Source: Methylobacterium ajmalii (lineage in GTDB: Bacteria; Pseudomonadota; Alphaproteobacteria; Rhizobiales; Beijerinckiaceae). Taken from it: 49,776 nucleotides of DNA. Location of the stretch: NCBI RefSeq assembly GCF_016613415.1, contig NZ_JACWCT010000085.1, forward strand, positions 1 to 49,776, written 5' to 3'. The position numbers and the translations under genes were made by a program. This document shows positions 1 to 9,138 of the stretch, piece after piece. Positions within the stretch are counted from its first letter, which is position 1. Each line of letters opens with the position of its first letter. The notes below the pieces were generated by a model. The model was not told the DNA's origin, did not search any database, and saw only the letters and a program-made list of their open reading frames with translations.

Positions 1-2
1 CC

Positions 3-323
3 GCGCCCCCGGCCGCCCCGGCCGCCCCGGGCGCGGAGGCCGGCCTCGCGCCCGCCGATCCCGGCGCGGTGTTCGTGCCCGGCATCAGCACCGCCAGGAT
101 CGTGCGCGGCGACAACCTGTGGAGCATCAGCCGCCGGACCTACGGCCGCGGCCTGCGCTACACGGTGATCTTCGACGCCAACCAGGACCAGATCCGCGAC
201 CCGAACCGGATCTATCCCGGCCAGGTCTTCGTGCTGCCCGGAGAGACGCCCCGGCCGCAGGGCCAGCGCGAGGGCAAGGGCGACGGCAAGGGTCAGCCGT
301 CGGCGGCGCAGGGGCGAGGCTGA
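3..323 (+). CDS. LysM-domain protein, C-terminal fragment
   Basis: The reading frame enters from the left edge, so only the last 106 residues are visible. An Ala/Pro-rich linker leads into one LysM peptidoglycan-binding repeat: VRGDNLWSISRRTYG, then an IFDANQDQIRDPNRIYPGQ stretch ending FVLPG, which is the usual start and end of this fold. A short charged Gly/Gln-rich tail follows to a TGA. LysM modules bind GlcNAc-containing glycans, so the protein probably acts in the periplasm or cell wall. The upstream part, which would show an enzyme or membrane anchor, is missing. A GTG at 69 is in frame but lies inside the linker and is not a likely start. Confidence 0.8.
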   Translation, partial: APPAAPAAPGAEAGLAPADPGAVFVPGISTARIVRGDNLWSISRRTYGRGLRYTVIFDANQDQIRDPNRIYPGQVFVLPGETPRPQGQREGKGDGKGQPSAAQGRG

Positions 324-503
324 GTTTCCCGCTCCGACGGATCGGCATCGGCGAAGCCGTGCCGGGCGTCGTCGTGCTGCGACGTGCGGCCGGGCGCCGG
401 CGCGCCGAACGCCGCCGCCGCAGGTCCGGGCCGCGTCGGACGCGCTGTCTTGCCGGATCGTCCTGGCCTATATCCGGCGCCGATCCCGCCCGGAACCGGT
501 CCC

Positions 504-2459
504 TTGTCCAGTCAACAGACCCCCCCGGCCGAGCCCGAGCGGCCCGGCCTCGTCGCGACCTACCGCCGCCTGTGGCCGTATCTCTGGCCCCACGGCCGGC
601 CCGACCTGCAGCGGCGCGTCTTCATCGCCTTCGGTCTCCTGCTCGTCGCCAAGGTGGTCACCCTGGCGATGCCGTTCACCTTCAAATGGGCGACCGACGC
701 CCTGGTGGCGGTGGTGGGCGGCCGGGACGGCCTCGGCAAGGAGGCCGCGGTGCCGACCGGGATCTGGGCGGCGCCCGCCCTGATGATCCTGCTCTACGGC
801 GCCACCCGGATCGCCATGGCGCTGCTGACGCAGGTGCGCGACGGGTTGTTTGCCAAGGTGGCGATGCACGCGGTGCGGCGCCTGGCGCTGCAGACGTTCC
901 AGCACATGCACCAGCTGTCGCTGCGCTTCCACCTCGAGCGCAAGACCGGCGGCCTGACCCGGGTGCTCGAGCGCGGCCGCAACGGCATCGAGGAATTGTC
1001 GCGCCTGATGGTGCTGACGCTGGTGCCGACCATCGTCGAGTTCCTGCTCGTCATCGGCACGCTCGCCTACGAGTTCGACATCCTCTACTCGGTGGTGGTG
1101 CTCATCATGGTGGCGGCCTATCTCGGCTACACCTACAAGGCCACGGAGTGGCGCATCGCCATCCGCCGGCGGATGAACGATTCCGACACCGACGCCAACA
1201 CCAAGGCGGTCGATTCGCTGCTCAACTACGAGACGGTGAAGTATTTCGGCGCCGAAAAGCGCGAGACGGACCGCTACGACCAGTCGATGGCCCGCTACGA
1301 GAAGGCCTCGACCCAGACCTACGTCTCGCTCGCGGTGCTCAACGCCGGCCAGGCGGTGATCTTCACGATCGGCATGGGCGTTGTGATGTGGCTGGCCGCC
1401 CGTGACATCATGGCCGGGCGGGCGACGATCGGCAGCTTCGTGCTCGTCAACACGATGCTGGTGCAGCTCTCCATGCCGCTCAACTTCATGGGGATGATCT
1501 ATCGCGAGATCAAGCAGGCCCTGATCGACATCGACGACATGTTCAAGATCCTGCACCGCAACCCGGAGATCGCCGACCGGCCTGGCGCGCAGCCGCTCGC
1601 GGTCTCGGACGCGGTGGTGCGGTTCGAGGACGTGCACTTCGCCTACGTGCCGGAGCGGCCGATCCTGCGCGGCATCAGCTTCACGGTGCCGGCGGGGCGC
1701 ACCGTCGCGATCGTCGGTCCGTCGGGTGCCGGCAAGTCGACGCTGTCGCGCCTGCTGTTCCGGTTCTACGAGCCGCAAGGAGGCCGCATCACGGTCGACG
1801 GGCAGGACATCGCGTCGGTGCAGCAGGACTCGTTGCGCGCCGCGATCGGCATGGTGCCGCAGGACACCGTGCTGTTCAACGACACGATCGGCTACAACGT
1901 CCGCTACGGCCGCTGGGAGGCCTCCGAGGCGGAGGTGCGCGAGGCGGCGACGCTGGCCCAGATCGACCGCTTCATCGCCGCCCTGCCGGAGGGCTACGAC
2001 ACGCCGGTGGGCGAGCGCGGCCTGAAGCTCTCGGGCGGCGAGAAGCAGCGCGTTGCCATCGCCCGCACCATCCTGAAGGGCCCGCCGATCCTCGTCCTCG
2101 ACGAGGCGACCTCGGCGCTCGATTCCTTCACCGAGCGCGAGATCCAGGACGCCCTCGACCGGGTGAGCCGCGGCCGCACGACGCTCGTCATCGCCCACCG
2201 CCTGTCGACGGTGGTCGGCGCCGACGAGATCATCGTCCTCGACCAGGGCCGCATCGCCGAGCGCGGCACCCACCTGGGGCTGCTGGACCAGGGCGGGGTC
2301 TACGCGGCGATGTGGAACCGCCAGCGCGAGGCGGAGGCCGCCCGCGAGGCGCTCAAGCGCGCGGAATCGCAGGAGGGCGAGAGCCTGCGCACGCACCTGG
2401 AGCCCGGCGAGATCCCCGGGACGCTCGCCAAGGCGCCCGAGCCGGCCGCGGTCTCGTGA
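504..2459 (+). CDS. Atm1/HMT1-type ABC exporter (fused permease-ATPase)
   Basis: A half-transporter of about 651 residues with an N-terminal membrane domain and a C-terminal ATPase. The stretch LLNYETVKYFGAEKRE in the membrane domain is a hallmark of the Atm1/ABCB7 branch, which exports glutathione-linked sulfur or metal compounds. The ATPase has Walker A GPSGAGKST, signature LSGGEKQR and Walker [14 protein letters not shown]. The start is uncertain. A TTG at 504 precedes the conserved part, while an in-frame GTG at 384 would add about 40 low-complexity residues that look like intergenic sequence. The tail after the ATPase (about 40 residues) is charged and not conserved in the family as far as I know. 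Substrate is inferred from family only. Confidence 0.85.
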   Translation: MSSQQTPPAEPERPGLVATYRRLWPYLWPHGRPDLQRRVFIAFGLLLVAKVVTLAMPFTFKWATDALVAVVGGRDGLGKEAAVPTGIWAAPALMILLYGATRIAMALLTQVRDGLFAKVAMHAVRRLALQTFQHMHQLSLRFHLERKTGGLTRVLERGRNGIEELSRLMVLTLVPTIVEFLLVIGTLAYEFDILYSVVVLIMVAAYLGYTYKATEWRIAIRRRMNDSDTDANTKAVDSLLNYETVKYFGAEKRETDRYDQSMARYEKASTQTYVSLAVLNAGQAVIFTIGMGVVMWLAARDIMAGRATIGSFVLVNTMLVQLSMPLNFMGMIYREIKQALIDIDDMFKILHRNPEIADRPGAQPLAVSDAVVRFEDVHFAYVPERPILRGISFTVPAGRTVAIVGPSGAGKSTLSRLLFRFYEPQGGRITVDGQDIASVQQDSLRAAIGMVPQDTVLFNDTIGYNVRYGRWEASEAEVREAATLAQIDRFIAALPEGYDTPVGERGLKLSGGEKQRVAIARTILKGPPILVLDEATSALDSFTEREIQDALDRVSRGRTTLVIAHRLSTVVGADEIIVLDQGRIAERGTHLGLLDQGGVYAAMWNRQREAEAAREALKRAESQEGESLRTHLEPGEIPGTLAKAPEPAAVS

Positions 2460-2464
2460 GTGAC

Positions 2465-2488
2465 GGGGAGCGTGCATCGGCGCTCCCC
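2465..2488 (+). terminator. Hairpin after the Atm1-like gene
   Basis: GGGGAGCG at 2465-2472 pairs perfectly with CGCTCCCC at 2481-2488 around an 8-base loop, starting 5 bases after the stop. A weak pyrimidine tract follows. It separates the exporter from the next gene and argues that the in-frame GTG at 2460 is not the true start of that gene. Confidence 0.5.
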
Positions 2489-2546
2489 TGCACCTCGTCT
2501 TAAACGGCACCGGGCGAGAATGGGCCCGAGCCCGCCGGACCTATCC

Positions 2547-4847
2547 ATGTCGATCGACCTGCCCACTTCGGCCATCCCGCCCGCGACGGCGGCCGTCCCT
2601 CGCTCCGGCCCCTTCCTCGTCCGTTTGCAGGTTTCGGCCGCCGCGATCGCCCTGCTGCTCTCCGCCTTCCTGCTGTTCTCGGTCCAGCCGATGTTCACCA
2701 AGATGGTGCTGCCGCGCCTCGGTGGCAGCCCGGCGACGTGGTCGGTCGCCCTGGTGGTGTTCCAGGCCCTGCTGCTCGGCGGCTATCTCTACGCCCACCT
2801 GCTCGCTCGGCATCTCGGCACCCGCGCGGCGCTCGCAGTCCATCTCGGGCTGATGCTGGTCGCCGCGCTGGCGCTGCCGATCGGCCTGCCGGCAGGCTTC
2901 GACCGGCCGCCGGGAGAGAACGAGGCGCTCTGGCTCGTCGGCCTCTTCGCGACCGCGGTCGGGCTGCCGTTCTTCGCCCTTTCGGCGAACGGGCCGCTGC
3001 TCCAGGCCTGGTTCGCCCGCTCGGGCCATCCGCGGGCCGGCGACCCCTACTTCCTATACGCCGCCTCGAATGTCGGCTCCTTCGCCGCGCTCCTCGCCTA
3101 CCCGCTGCTGATCGAGCCCCTCCTGACGTTGCGGGTGCAGGCCGAGGCGTGGGTTGCGGGCTTCGCGGTCCTCGGCCTCCTCATCCTGGCCTCGGGCCTC
3201 GCCTCCGGTACCGCTCTGCCGGCGTCACCGGGGACGCCGGCACCGGCCCTGGCTTCCCCCGCACCGGGCTGGCCACGGCGTTGGGCCTGGATCGGTTTCG
3301 CCTTCGTGCCCTCCGCCCTCCTGGTCTCGGTCACCGCCCACATCTCGACCGATGTCGCGGCGGCGCCCCTCCTCTGGGTGGCGCCCCTCGCGCTCTTCCT
3401 CCTCACCTTCGTGATCGCCTTCCGGGACGGGATGGGCCGGCCCGGCCCGGCGCTCCTGCGCCTCCAGGTCTGGGGCACCGCGCTCGCGCTCGCGAGCTTC
3501 GTCGTCGGCGTCGGGCTGTGGGGCGGGCTCGCGCTCCATCTCGGCCTGTTCTTCGTCAGCGCCCTGATCGGCCACGCGAGGCTCTACCACCTGCGTCCGG
3601 CTTCCGACCGGCTGACGGAGTTCTACGTGTGCGTCTCGCTCGGGGGCGTGCTCGGTGGCATCGCCTGCGGGCTGGTCGCGCCGCTCGTGTTCTCGCGGGT
3701 GGTCGAGTACCCGCTGCTGATCGTCGCCGCCCTGGCCTGCCAGCCGGGCTTCGCTGCCGGCGGCCGCGCCTCGCTCGTCCGGGCTGCGCAGGGCGGTCTC
3801 GCGGCGATGGCCGCGGCGGCGCTCATGGTGCTGGCCGGGCGGGCCCTCGGCGTGTCGGCCCTGCCGCAGCTCCTCGCCCTCGCGGGGGCGGGCCTGCTGG
3901 CGGCGAGCTGGCGCGATCCGCAGCGCCTCGCCGTGGCGGCATTGCTCGCCCTCGTGGCCGGCCTCTCGGTGATGCGGGCGGACGCGGCGGTGAGCATGCG
4001 CTCGTTCTTCGGCATCCACCGCATCGCCGAGACGCCGGACGGGACGATGCGCCTGCTCATGCACGGCACCACGATCCACGGGGCGATGCGGCTCGTGAAC
4101 CCGGACGGCACCGCCCCCGACGGGCCGCCGGAGCCCCTGGTCTACTACACGCCCGAAGGGCCGCTCGGCAGGGCGATCCGAAGCGTGCGGGCGGCGCGGG
4201 GCGGCTCGCTCGGCGCCGTCGCGGTGGTCGGTCTCGGGACCGGCAGCCTCGCCTGCCACCGGGTCGGGGACGAAGCCTGGCGCTTCTACGAGATCGACCC
4301 GGCGGTCGCCCGCATCGCCCGCGATCCGGAGAAATTCCGCTTCCTCTCGGCCTGCGGCCCCGACATGCCGGTGGTGCTGGGCGACGCCCGCCTGACCCTC
4401 GCCGAGGCGCCGGGCGGCGAGAATCCGGGCGGGTTCGGACTCCTGATGATCGACGCCTTCTCGTCCGACGCGATCCCGGCCCACCTCCTCACCCGGGAAG
4501 CCCTGGCGCTCTACCTCGCCAAGCTGTCGCCCACCGGCGTGCTGGTGATGCACATCACCAACCGCCACCTCGACCTCGGTCGCATCGTGGCCCGGGTCGG
4601 TGCGGAGTTCGACCTGTCGACCTTCGTCGCCCGCGAAGCCTTTGCCTTCGACCCGGTGCGGTTCCGTGCCGCGGGCACGGTCGCGTTGCTCGCCCGCGAT
4701 CCCGCCCATCTCGGCACGCTCGCGGCCGATCCGGCCTGGGAGCGGATCGGCCCCGATCGGGCGCGGCGCCCCTGGACCGACGATTTCTCCAACATCCTCC
4801 AGGCGATGGCCGACAAGCACGCGCTCCCGCGCCGATCGAACGATTGA
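2547..4847 (+). CDS. Membrane protein fused to spermidine-synthase-like domain
   Basis: About 766 residues. The first two thirds hold many hydrophobic helices, beginning with an [26 protein letters not shown] stretch typical of fused MFS/spermidine-synthase proteins. The last ~220 residues form a SpeE-like Rossmann domain: [28 protein letters not shown] and [15 protein letters not shown], matching the nucleotide-binding and catalytic-loop positions of aminopropyltransferases. Whether it makes polyamines is unknown; many fused members have no tested activity. ATG 2547 is chosen; ATG 2520 and GTG 2460 are also in frame, but 2460 would place a hairpin inside the coding region. Confidence 0.8.
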   Translation: MSIDLPTSAIPPATAAVPRSGPFLVRLQVSAAAIALLLSAFLLFSVQPMFTKMVLPRLGGSPATWSVALVVFQALLLGGYLYAHLLARHLGTRAALAVHLGLMLVAALALPIGLPAGFDRPPGENEALWLVGLFATAVGLPFFALSANGPLLQAWFARSGHPRAGDPYFLYAASNVGSFAALLAYPLLIEPLLTLRVQAEAWVAGFAVLGLLILASGLASGTALPASPGTPAPALASPAPGWPRRWAWIGFAFVPSALLVSVTAHISTDVAAAPLLWVAPLALFLLTFVIAFRDGMGRPGPALLRLQVWGTALALASFVVGVGLWGGLALHLGLFFVSALIGHARLYHLRPASDRLTEFYVCVSLGGVLGGIACGLVAPLVFSRVVEYPLLIVAALACQPGFAAGGRASLVRAAQGGLAAMAAAALMVLAGRALGVSALPQLLALAGAGLLAASWRDPQRLAVAALLALVAGLSVMRADAAVSMRSFFGIHRIAETPDGTMRLLMHGTTIHGAMRLVNPDGTAPDGPPEPLVYYTPEGPLGRAIRSVRAARGGSLGAVAVVGLGTGSLACHRVGDEAWRFYEIDPAVARIARDPEKFRFLSACGPDMPVVLGDARLTLAEAPGGENPGGFGLLMIDAFSSDAIPAHLLTREALALYLAKLSPTGVLVMHITNRHLDLGRIVARVGAEFDLSTFVAREAFAFDPVRFRAAGTVALLARDPAHLGTLAADPAWERIGPDRARRPWTDDFSNILQAMADKHALPRRSND

Positions 4848-4932
4848 CGCGAAGCCACGCGCCTGCCATCCGCGGGCGCTGGACCGGCCGTTCGCGGCCG
4901 GGACGACGGCCCGAGGACCGACCCGAGGACTT

Positions 4933-5646
4933 ATGACCGACCTGTTCGAGACGATCCGCCGCGTGCTCGTGCCGATCCACAAGGAGGGCTACCCCTTCAT
5001 CGCGATCGGCATCGTGCTGACGGTGCTCGCCGGCACCTTCGTGCAGTTCCTCGGCTGGATCTTCCTGCTGCTGACCCTGTGGGTCTGCTACTTCTTCCGC
5101 GACCCCGAGCGGATCGTCCCGGTCGGCGACGGGCTGGTGATCTCGCCGGCCGACGGCCGGGTGAACCTGATCAGCACCGTGCTGCCGCCCTCCGAGCTCG
5201 ACCTGCCGTCCGTGCCGATGCTGCGGATCTCGGTGTTCATGAACGTGTTCGACTGCCACGTGAACCGGGTGCCGGTCACCGGCCGGATCGACCAGGTCCA
5301 CTACACCCCGGGCCTCTTCCTCAACGCCGAGCTCGACAAGGCGAGCGAGGACAACGAGCGCAACGGCCTCGTCATCGAGACCCGCCAGAACGGCGAATCG
5401 GTGCGGATCGGCGTGGTGCAGATCGCCGGCCTCGTCGCGCGCCGCATCGTCGACTGGGTCAAGCCCGGCGACGACCTCACGGTCGGCGACCGCTTCGGCC
5501 TGATCCGCTTCGGCTCGCGGGTCGACGTCTACCTGCCGGCGGGCACGCGGGTGCTGGTCGGCCTCGGCCAGAAGGCGGTGGCGGGCGAGACCGTGCTGGC
5601 CGACCTGCGCGGGACCGGCCCGGTGCGGCAGTTCCGGCGCACCTGA
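4933..5646 (+). CDS. psd: Phosphatidylserine decarboxylase proenzyme (short type)
   Basis: 237 residues, the length of the short archaeal/alphaproteobacterial-type enzyme. It decarboxylates phosphatidylserine to phosphatidylethanolamine at the inner membrane. Two hydrophobic segments lie near residues 20-55, followed by FFRDPER and SPADGRV motifs. The self-cleavage site is the Gly194-Ser195 pair in [12 protein letters not shown], which yields the pyruvoyl-bearing alpha chain. The ATG follows a GAGGAC purine tract. pssA, which makes its substrate, starts 15 bases after the stop, so the two form one operon. Identity is clear from motif and partner. Confidence 0.96.
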   Translation: MTDLFETIRRVLVPIHKEGYPFIAIGIVLTVLAGTFVQFLGWIFLLLTLWVCYFFRDPERIVPVGDGLVISPADGRVNLISTVLPPSELDLPSVPMLRISVFMNVFDCHVNRVPVTGRIDQVHYTPGLFLNAELDKASEDNERNGLVIETRQNGESVRIGVVQIAGLVARRIVDWVKPGDDLTVGDRFGLIRFGSRVDVYLPAGTRVLVGLGQKAVAGETVLADLRGTGPVRQFRRT

Positions 5647-5661
5647 CAGGGGAGGCCTCGC

Positions 5662-6519
5662 ATGGACGACCTCTTCCCGCCCTTCGCGCCCGAGCCGAAC
5701 GAGCCCAAGTCGACCGATTCGAAGTCGGTCGAACCGAAGTCGCGCCGGTTCAAGCCGGTGCCGGTGCGGATGATCATTCCCAACATGATCACCCTGATGG
5801 CGGTGTGCCTCGGGCTCACAGCCGTGCGCTTCGGCTTCGAGGGCAAGTTCGAGCCGGCGGTGATCGCGATCATCGCCGCCGCGGTGCTCGACGGGGTCGA
5901 CGGGCGGGTGGCGCGCCTGCTCAAGGGCACCTCGCGCTTCGGCGCCGAGCTCGATTCGCTGGCCGATTTCGTCAATTTCGGCTGCGCCCCGGCGCTGATC
6001 CTCTACAGCTTCGTGCTGCACAACCTGAAGTCGCTGGGCTGGATCGTCGCCCTGATCTTCGCCATCGCGATGGCGCTGCGGCTCGCGCGCTTCAACGTGA
6101 TGCTGGACGATCCCCACCGGCCGGAATGGAAGAAGAACTTCTTCGTCGGCATGCCGGCCCCGGCCGGCGCGCTGACCGTGATGCTGCCGCTCTACCTGCA
6201 CTTCCTCGGCTTAGAGATGGCGCCGAGCTTGGCGCCGGTCGCGCTGATCTACATGCTGGTGATCGCCCTCATGGTGATCTCCACGGTGCCGACCTTCTCG
6301 GGCAAGACCATCGGCAAGCGGGTGCCGCGGGAATACGTGCTGCCGATCTTCGTCGTGACGGTGGCGGCGTTCGGGCTCTTGATCAGCTTCCCGTTCGAGA
6401 TCCTGGCGCTCCTGAGCCTCGGCTATCTCTGCGCGATCCCAATCGGCGCCAACCAGTACCGGCGCCGCCTCAAGGCCGAGGCGGCCGCGGGCCCGGCCGA
6501 GGACGCGCCGGCGGCCTGA
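5662..6519 (+). CDS. pssA: CDP-diacylglycerol-serine O-phosphatidyltransferase
   Basis: 285 residues. It joins serine to CDP-diacylglycerol to give phosphatidylserine, the substrate of the preceding decarboxylase. The CDP-alcohol phosphotransferase signature is complete: DG-RV-AR, eight residues, G-AEL-D-SLA-D (in DGRVARLLKGTSRFG and AELDSLADF). About eight hydrophobic segments span the rest. The N-terminus is a hydrophilic stretch with a DNA-level repeat giving DSKSVEPKS. An AGGGGAGG ribosome site lies just upstream. Convergent with tam, with only 17 bases between the stops. Confidence 0.96.
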   Translation: MDDLFPPFAPEPNEPKSTDSKSVEPKSRRFKPVPVRMIIPNMITLMAVCLGLTAVRFGFEGKFEPAVIAIIAAAVLDGVDGRVARLLKGTSRFGAELDSLADFVNFGCAPALILYSFVLHNLKSLGWIVALIFAIAMALRLARFNVMLDDPHRPEWKKNFFVGMPAPAGALTVMLPLYLHFLGLEMAPSLAPVALIYMLVIALMVISTVPTFSGKTIGKRVPREYVLPIFVVTVAAFGLLISFPFEILALLSLGYLCAIPIGANQYRRRLKAEAAAGPAEDAPAA

Positions 6520-6536
6520 ACCCGGCGCGGCGCCTT

Positions 6537-7310
6537 TCAGCGCCGCCGCGCCACCAGGAAGAGCCGCGGGAACGGCAGCAGCACCCGCCCGTCCTCCTGC
6601 GCCGGATAGGCCTCGCGCAGGCCGGCCTCGTAGCGGGCGAGGTAGGCCGCCTGCTCGTCCGGGGCGAGGGGCGCCAGGAACGGCCGCAGGCCGGTCGCGC
6701 GCACCCACTCGACGATGCCGCGATGGCCGGGGAGCGGGTGGATGTAGGTGGTGCGCCACAGATCGACGCTGCAGCCCGCCCGCGACAGCCAGGTGTCGTA
6801 GTCCTGCACGCTGCCCAGCGTGGTGCGGGCGCCCGCGGCGCCGGACAGCGCGTCGCGGAACGGCGCCTCGGCGGCCACCTCCCGCATCAGCCGGTGCGAG
6901 GGCTCGGCGAGGTTGTCGGGCATCTGCACCGCGAGGCAGCCGCCCGGCGCCAGGAACCCGGCGAGGCGCGGGAGCAGGGCGGCGTGGTCGGGCAGCCATT
7001 GCAGCACCGCGTTGGCGTAGATCAGGTCGGGCGGGGCCTCCGGCTCCCAGGCGGCGAGATCGGCCTCGACGAAGGCGAGGTCGGGCAGCGTCCGGCGCGC
7101 CTCGGCCAGCATGGCGGGTGAGGAATCGAGGCCGGTGATCGCCGCCCCGGGGTAGCGCGCCGCCAGGAGCGCCGTGCTGTTGCCCGGCCCGCAGCCGAGA
7201 TCGACCACCCGGGCGGGCGCGGCCAGCGGCACCCGTGCCAGGAGGTCGGCCGCCGCGCGGGTGCGTTCGTCGGCGAATGTCAGGTAGCGGCCCGCATCCC
7301 AATCCGTCAT
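6537..7310 (-). CDS. tam: Trans-aconitate 2-methyltransferase
   Basis: 257 residues, close to the 252 of the E. coli enzyme. The start [20 protein letters not shown] is characteristic of Tam. The SAM-binding site is [12 protein letters not shown] followed by [12 protein letters not shown], and [13 protein letters not shown] is the usual motif IV region. It methylates trans-aconitate, a toxic isomer that inhibits aconitase, in the cytoplasm. The ATG at 7310 is chosen over an upstream in-frame ATG at 7559 because the extra residues overlap the mscL leader and do not match the family. Confidence 0.92.
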   Translation of the reverse strand: MTDWDAGRYLTFADERTRAAADLLARVPLAAPARVVDLGCGPGNSTALLAARYPGAAITGLDSSPAMLAEARRTLPDLAFVEADLAAWEPEAPPDLIYANAVLQWLPDHAALLPRLAGFLAPGGCLAVQMPDNLAEPSHRLMREVAAEAPFRDALSGAAGARTTLGSVQDYDTWLSRAGCSVDLWRTTYIHPLPGHRGIVEWVRATGLRPFLAPLAPDEQAAYLARYEAGLREAYPAQEDGRVLLPFPRLFLVARRR

Positions 7311-7419
7311 CGTGACACTCCCCGGCGCCCTCTTGCGCTCCAGCTTAATCCCGGTCGGTCCGCCCGCGTGACGCCGCGTCGCGCAGGGCAGACCCCCGCT
7401 CGCAGGAGACCGGTCCGGC

Positions 7420-7830
7420 ATGCTCGAGGAATTCAAGAAGTTCGCCCTGCGGGGCAACGTCGTCGACCTCGCGGTCGGCGTGGTGATCGGCGCGGCCTTC
7501 GGGGCCATCGTCACCTCGCTGGTCCAGGACGTGATCATGCCGATGGTGGGCGCGATCACCGGTGGGCTCGATTTCTCGAACTACTACCTGCCGCTGTCCT
7601 CGAAGGTGCAGACGGGGCTGGCCTACGCCGAGGCCAAGAAGCAGGGCGCGGTGATCGGCTACGGCCAGTTCATCACCACGGCGCTGAACTTCCTGATCGT
7701 CGCCTTCGTGCTGTTCGTGGTGATCCGCGCGATGAACCAGCTGCAGCGGCGCGAGGAGGTCAAGAAGGAGGATCCGGCCGAGGTGAAGCTGCTGGCCGAG
7801 ATCCGCGACCTCCTGGCGGCGCGGCGCTGA
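7420..7830 (+). CDS. mscL: Large-conductance mechanosensitive channel
   Basis: 136 residues, the standard MscL length. The N-terminus [20 protein letters not shown] and first membrane helix [17 protein letters not shown] are strongly conserved, followed by a periplasmic loop ([11 protein letters not shown]), a second helix ([16 protein letters not shown]) and a charged cytoplasmic helix ending in [13 protein letters not shown]. The homopentamer opens under membrane tension to release solutes on hypo-osmotic shock. Divergent from tam and convergent with the chaA-like gene; two strong hairpins lie after the stop. Confidence 0.97.
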   Translation: MLEEFKKFALRGNVVDLAVGVVIGAAFGAIVTSLVQDVIMPMVGAITGGLDFSNYYLPLSSKVQTGLAYAEAKKQGAVIGYGQFITTALNFLIVAFVLFVVIRAMNQLQRREEVKKEDPAEVKLLAEIRDLLAARR

Positions 7831-7859
7831 GGGCCGTGCCGGACCGGCTCATGCCCGCG

Positions 7860-7891
7860 TGCCTCGGCGTCGACACGTCGATGCCGAGGCA
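7860..7891. terminator. 15-bp stem hairpin between convergent genes
   Basis: TGCCTCGGCGTCGA at 7860-7873 pairs along its whole length with TCGATGCCGAGGCA at 7878-7891, with one G-T pair and a 4-base loop. It lies 29 bases after the mscL stop and could end transcription from either side. No clear T run flanks it. Confidence 0.6.
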
Positions 7892-7922
7892 TCCGGCGCC
7901 GACGCCCGTTCGGGCTTGCCCT

Positions 7923-7952
7923 GCACCTTCGAACGCATCGGTTCGACGGTGC
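7923..7952. terminator. Second hairpin before the chaA stop
   Basis: GCACC at 7923-7927 pairs with GGTGC at 7948-7952. Inside it TCGAAC (7929-7934) pairs with GTTCGA (7941-7946) after one mismatch, leaving a 6-base loop. It ends 8 bases before the stop codon of the minus-strand antiporter gene, so it would lie at the 3' end of that transcript. Confidence 0.5.
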
Positions 7953-7959
7953 GGCGGTG

Positions 7960-9060
7960 TCACGGGCTGAAGATCAGCGTCAGGTAGGCGAAGAAGACCA
8001 CGAGGTGGACGGCGCCCTCCAGCACCGTGGTGCCCTGGCGCGAGAAGGTGATGACGCTCAAAAGCAGCGTCATCGCCAGCACCGCCATCTCGGCCGGGGC
8101 GAGGCCCAGCACCACCCGCTGGCCCGAGATCAGCCCGATGGCGAGGACCGCCGGCACGGTGAGGCCGACCGTCGAGGTCACGGCGCCGAGGCACAGGTTG
8201 ATCGCCCGCTGGAGCTGGTCGCGGCGGATCGCCTTGACGGCGCTGATGCCTTCCGGGGTGAAAACGATGGCGGCGATGATGACGCCGCCGAGCGCCGAGG
8301 GCGCGCCCAGCGCCTTGATGCCGTGGTCGAGGATCGCCGCCAGGCTCTTCGACAGGAGCACGATCGGCAGCAGGCTGACGAGGAGCAGGCCGGCATGGCG
8401 CAGGATCGCGCCCGCGCCGGCATCCGGGTGGGCGGCGCGCGCCTCCGGCGCGTCGGCGCCGGGCTTGACGAAGTCGAGGAAGAAGTCGCTGTGGCGCCCG
8501 GTCTGGAGCAGCAGGAAGATGCCGTAGAGCACCACCGTCAGCACCGAGAAGGCCACCGCCTGCACCACGGTCAGCGAGCCGTCTGGGGTCGAGGTCGTGA
8601 AGTTCGGAATGATGAGCGCGATGGTGGTGAGCGGGATGATCGCCGCGAGATACGCGCCCGCCCCGTCCAGGTTGTAGTTCTGGCGGTGGTGGCGCAGGCC
8701 GCCGAGGATCAGGCCGAGGCCGACGAGGCCGTTCATCACGATCATGATGACGGCGAACATCGTGTCGCGCCCGAGGGTCGGGGCGGCCTTGGCGCCGAGC
8801 ATCACGGCGGCGACGAGCGCCACCTCGATCACCACGATCGACAGGGTCAGGATCAGGGTGCCGTAGGGCTCGCCCAGGCGGTCGGCCAGCTCCTCGGCCT
8901 CGTGCACCACCCCGAAGGCCGACCACAGGATGACGGCGAACAGCCAGGCGAACAGCCCGGCCGCCACCAGGGGGGCGTCGAGCCCTCCGAGCCAGCCGCC
9001 GCCGAACACCGCGAAGGCCGCCACCGTCGCCCACGCCACTCCCAACCGCACGACCATCAT
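7960..9060 (-). CDS. chaA: Calcium/proton antiporter of the ChaA family
   Basis: 366 residues, the same length as E. coli ChaA, with about ten to eleven hydrophobic segments. Two acidic repeat motifs of the CaCA superfamily are visible: VHEAEELADRLGEPYGTLILTLS with IVVIEVALVA in the first half, and FTPEGISAVKAIRRD in the second. The protein should exchange cytoplasmic Ca2+ (possibly Na+ or K+) for protons across the inner membrane. ATG at 9060 is followed by a second ATG, which could also be used. It is a single-gene unit, convergent with mscL. Confidence 0.88.
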   Translation of the reverse strand: MMVVRLGVAWATVAAFAVFGGGWLGGLDAPLVAAGLFAWLFAVILWSAFGVVHEAEELADRLGEPYGTLILTLSIVVIEVALVAAVMLGAKAAPTLGRDTMFAVIMIVMNGLVGLGLILGGLRHHRQNYNLDGAGAYLAAIIPLTTIALIIPNFTTSTPDGSLTVVQAVAFSVLTVVLYGIFLLLQTGRHSDFFLDFVKPGADAPEARAAHPDAGAGAILRHAGLLLVSLLPIVLLSKSLAAILDHGIKALGAPSALGGVIIAAIVFTPEGISAVKAIRRDQLQRAINLCLGAVTSTVGLTVPAVLAIGLISGQRVVLGLAPAEMAVLAMTLLLSVITFSRQGTTVLEGAVHLVVFFAYLTLIFSP

Positions 9061-9138
9061 CGTCCCGAACGCTCTCCGGCTGCCCCGCCCGCCACAAGGG
9101 TCGCGCGGGCGCCGGCGTCAAGGTTTAATGTTGCTCGT

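Noticed and set aside
468..2510. Minus-strand open frame opposite the ABC exporter
   Set aside because: Rich in His/Arg/Asp/Gly with no recognisable motif, while the other strand has complete ABC motifs.
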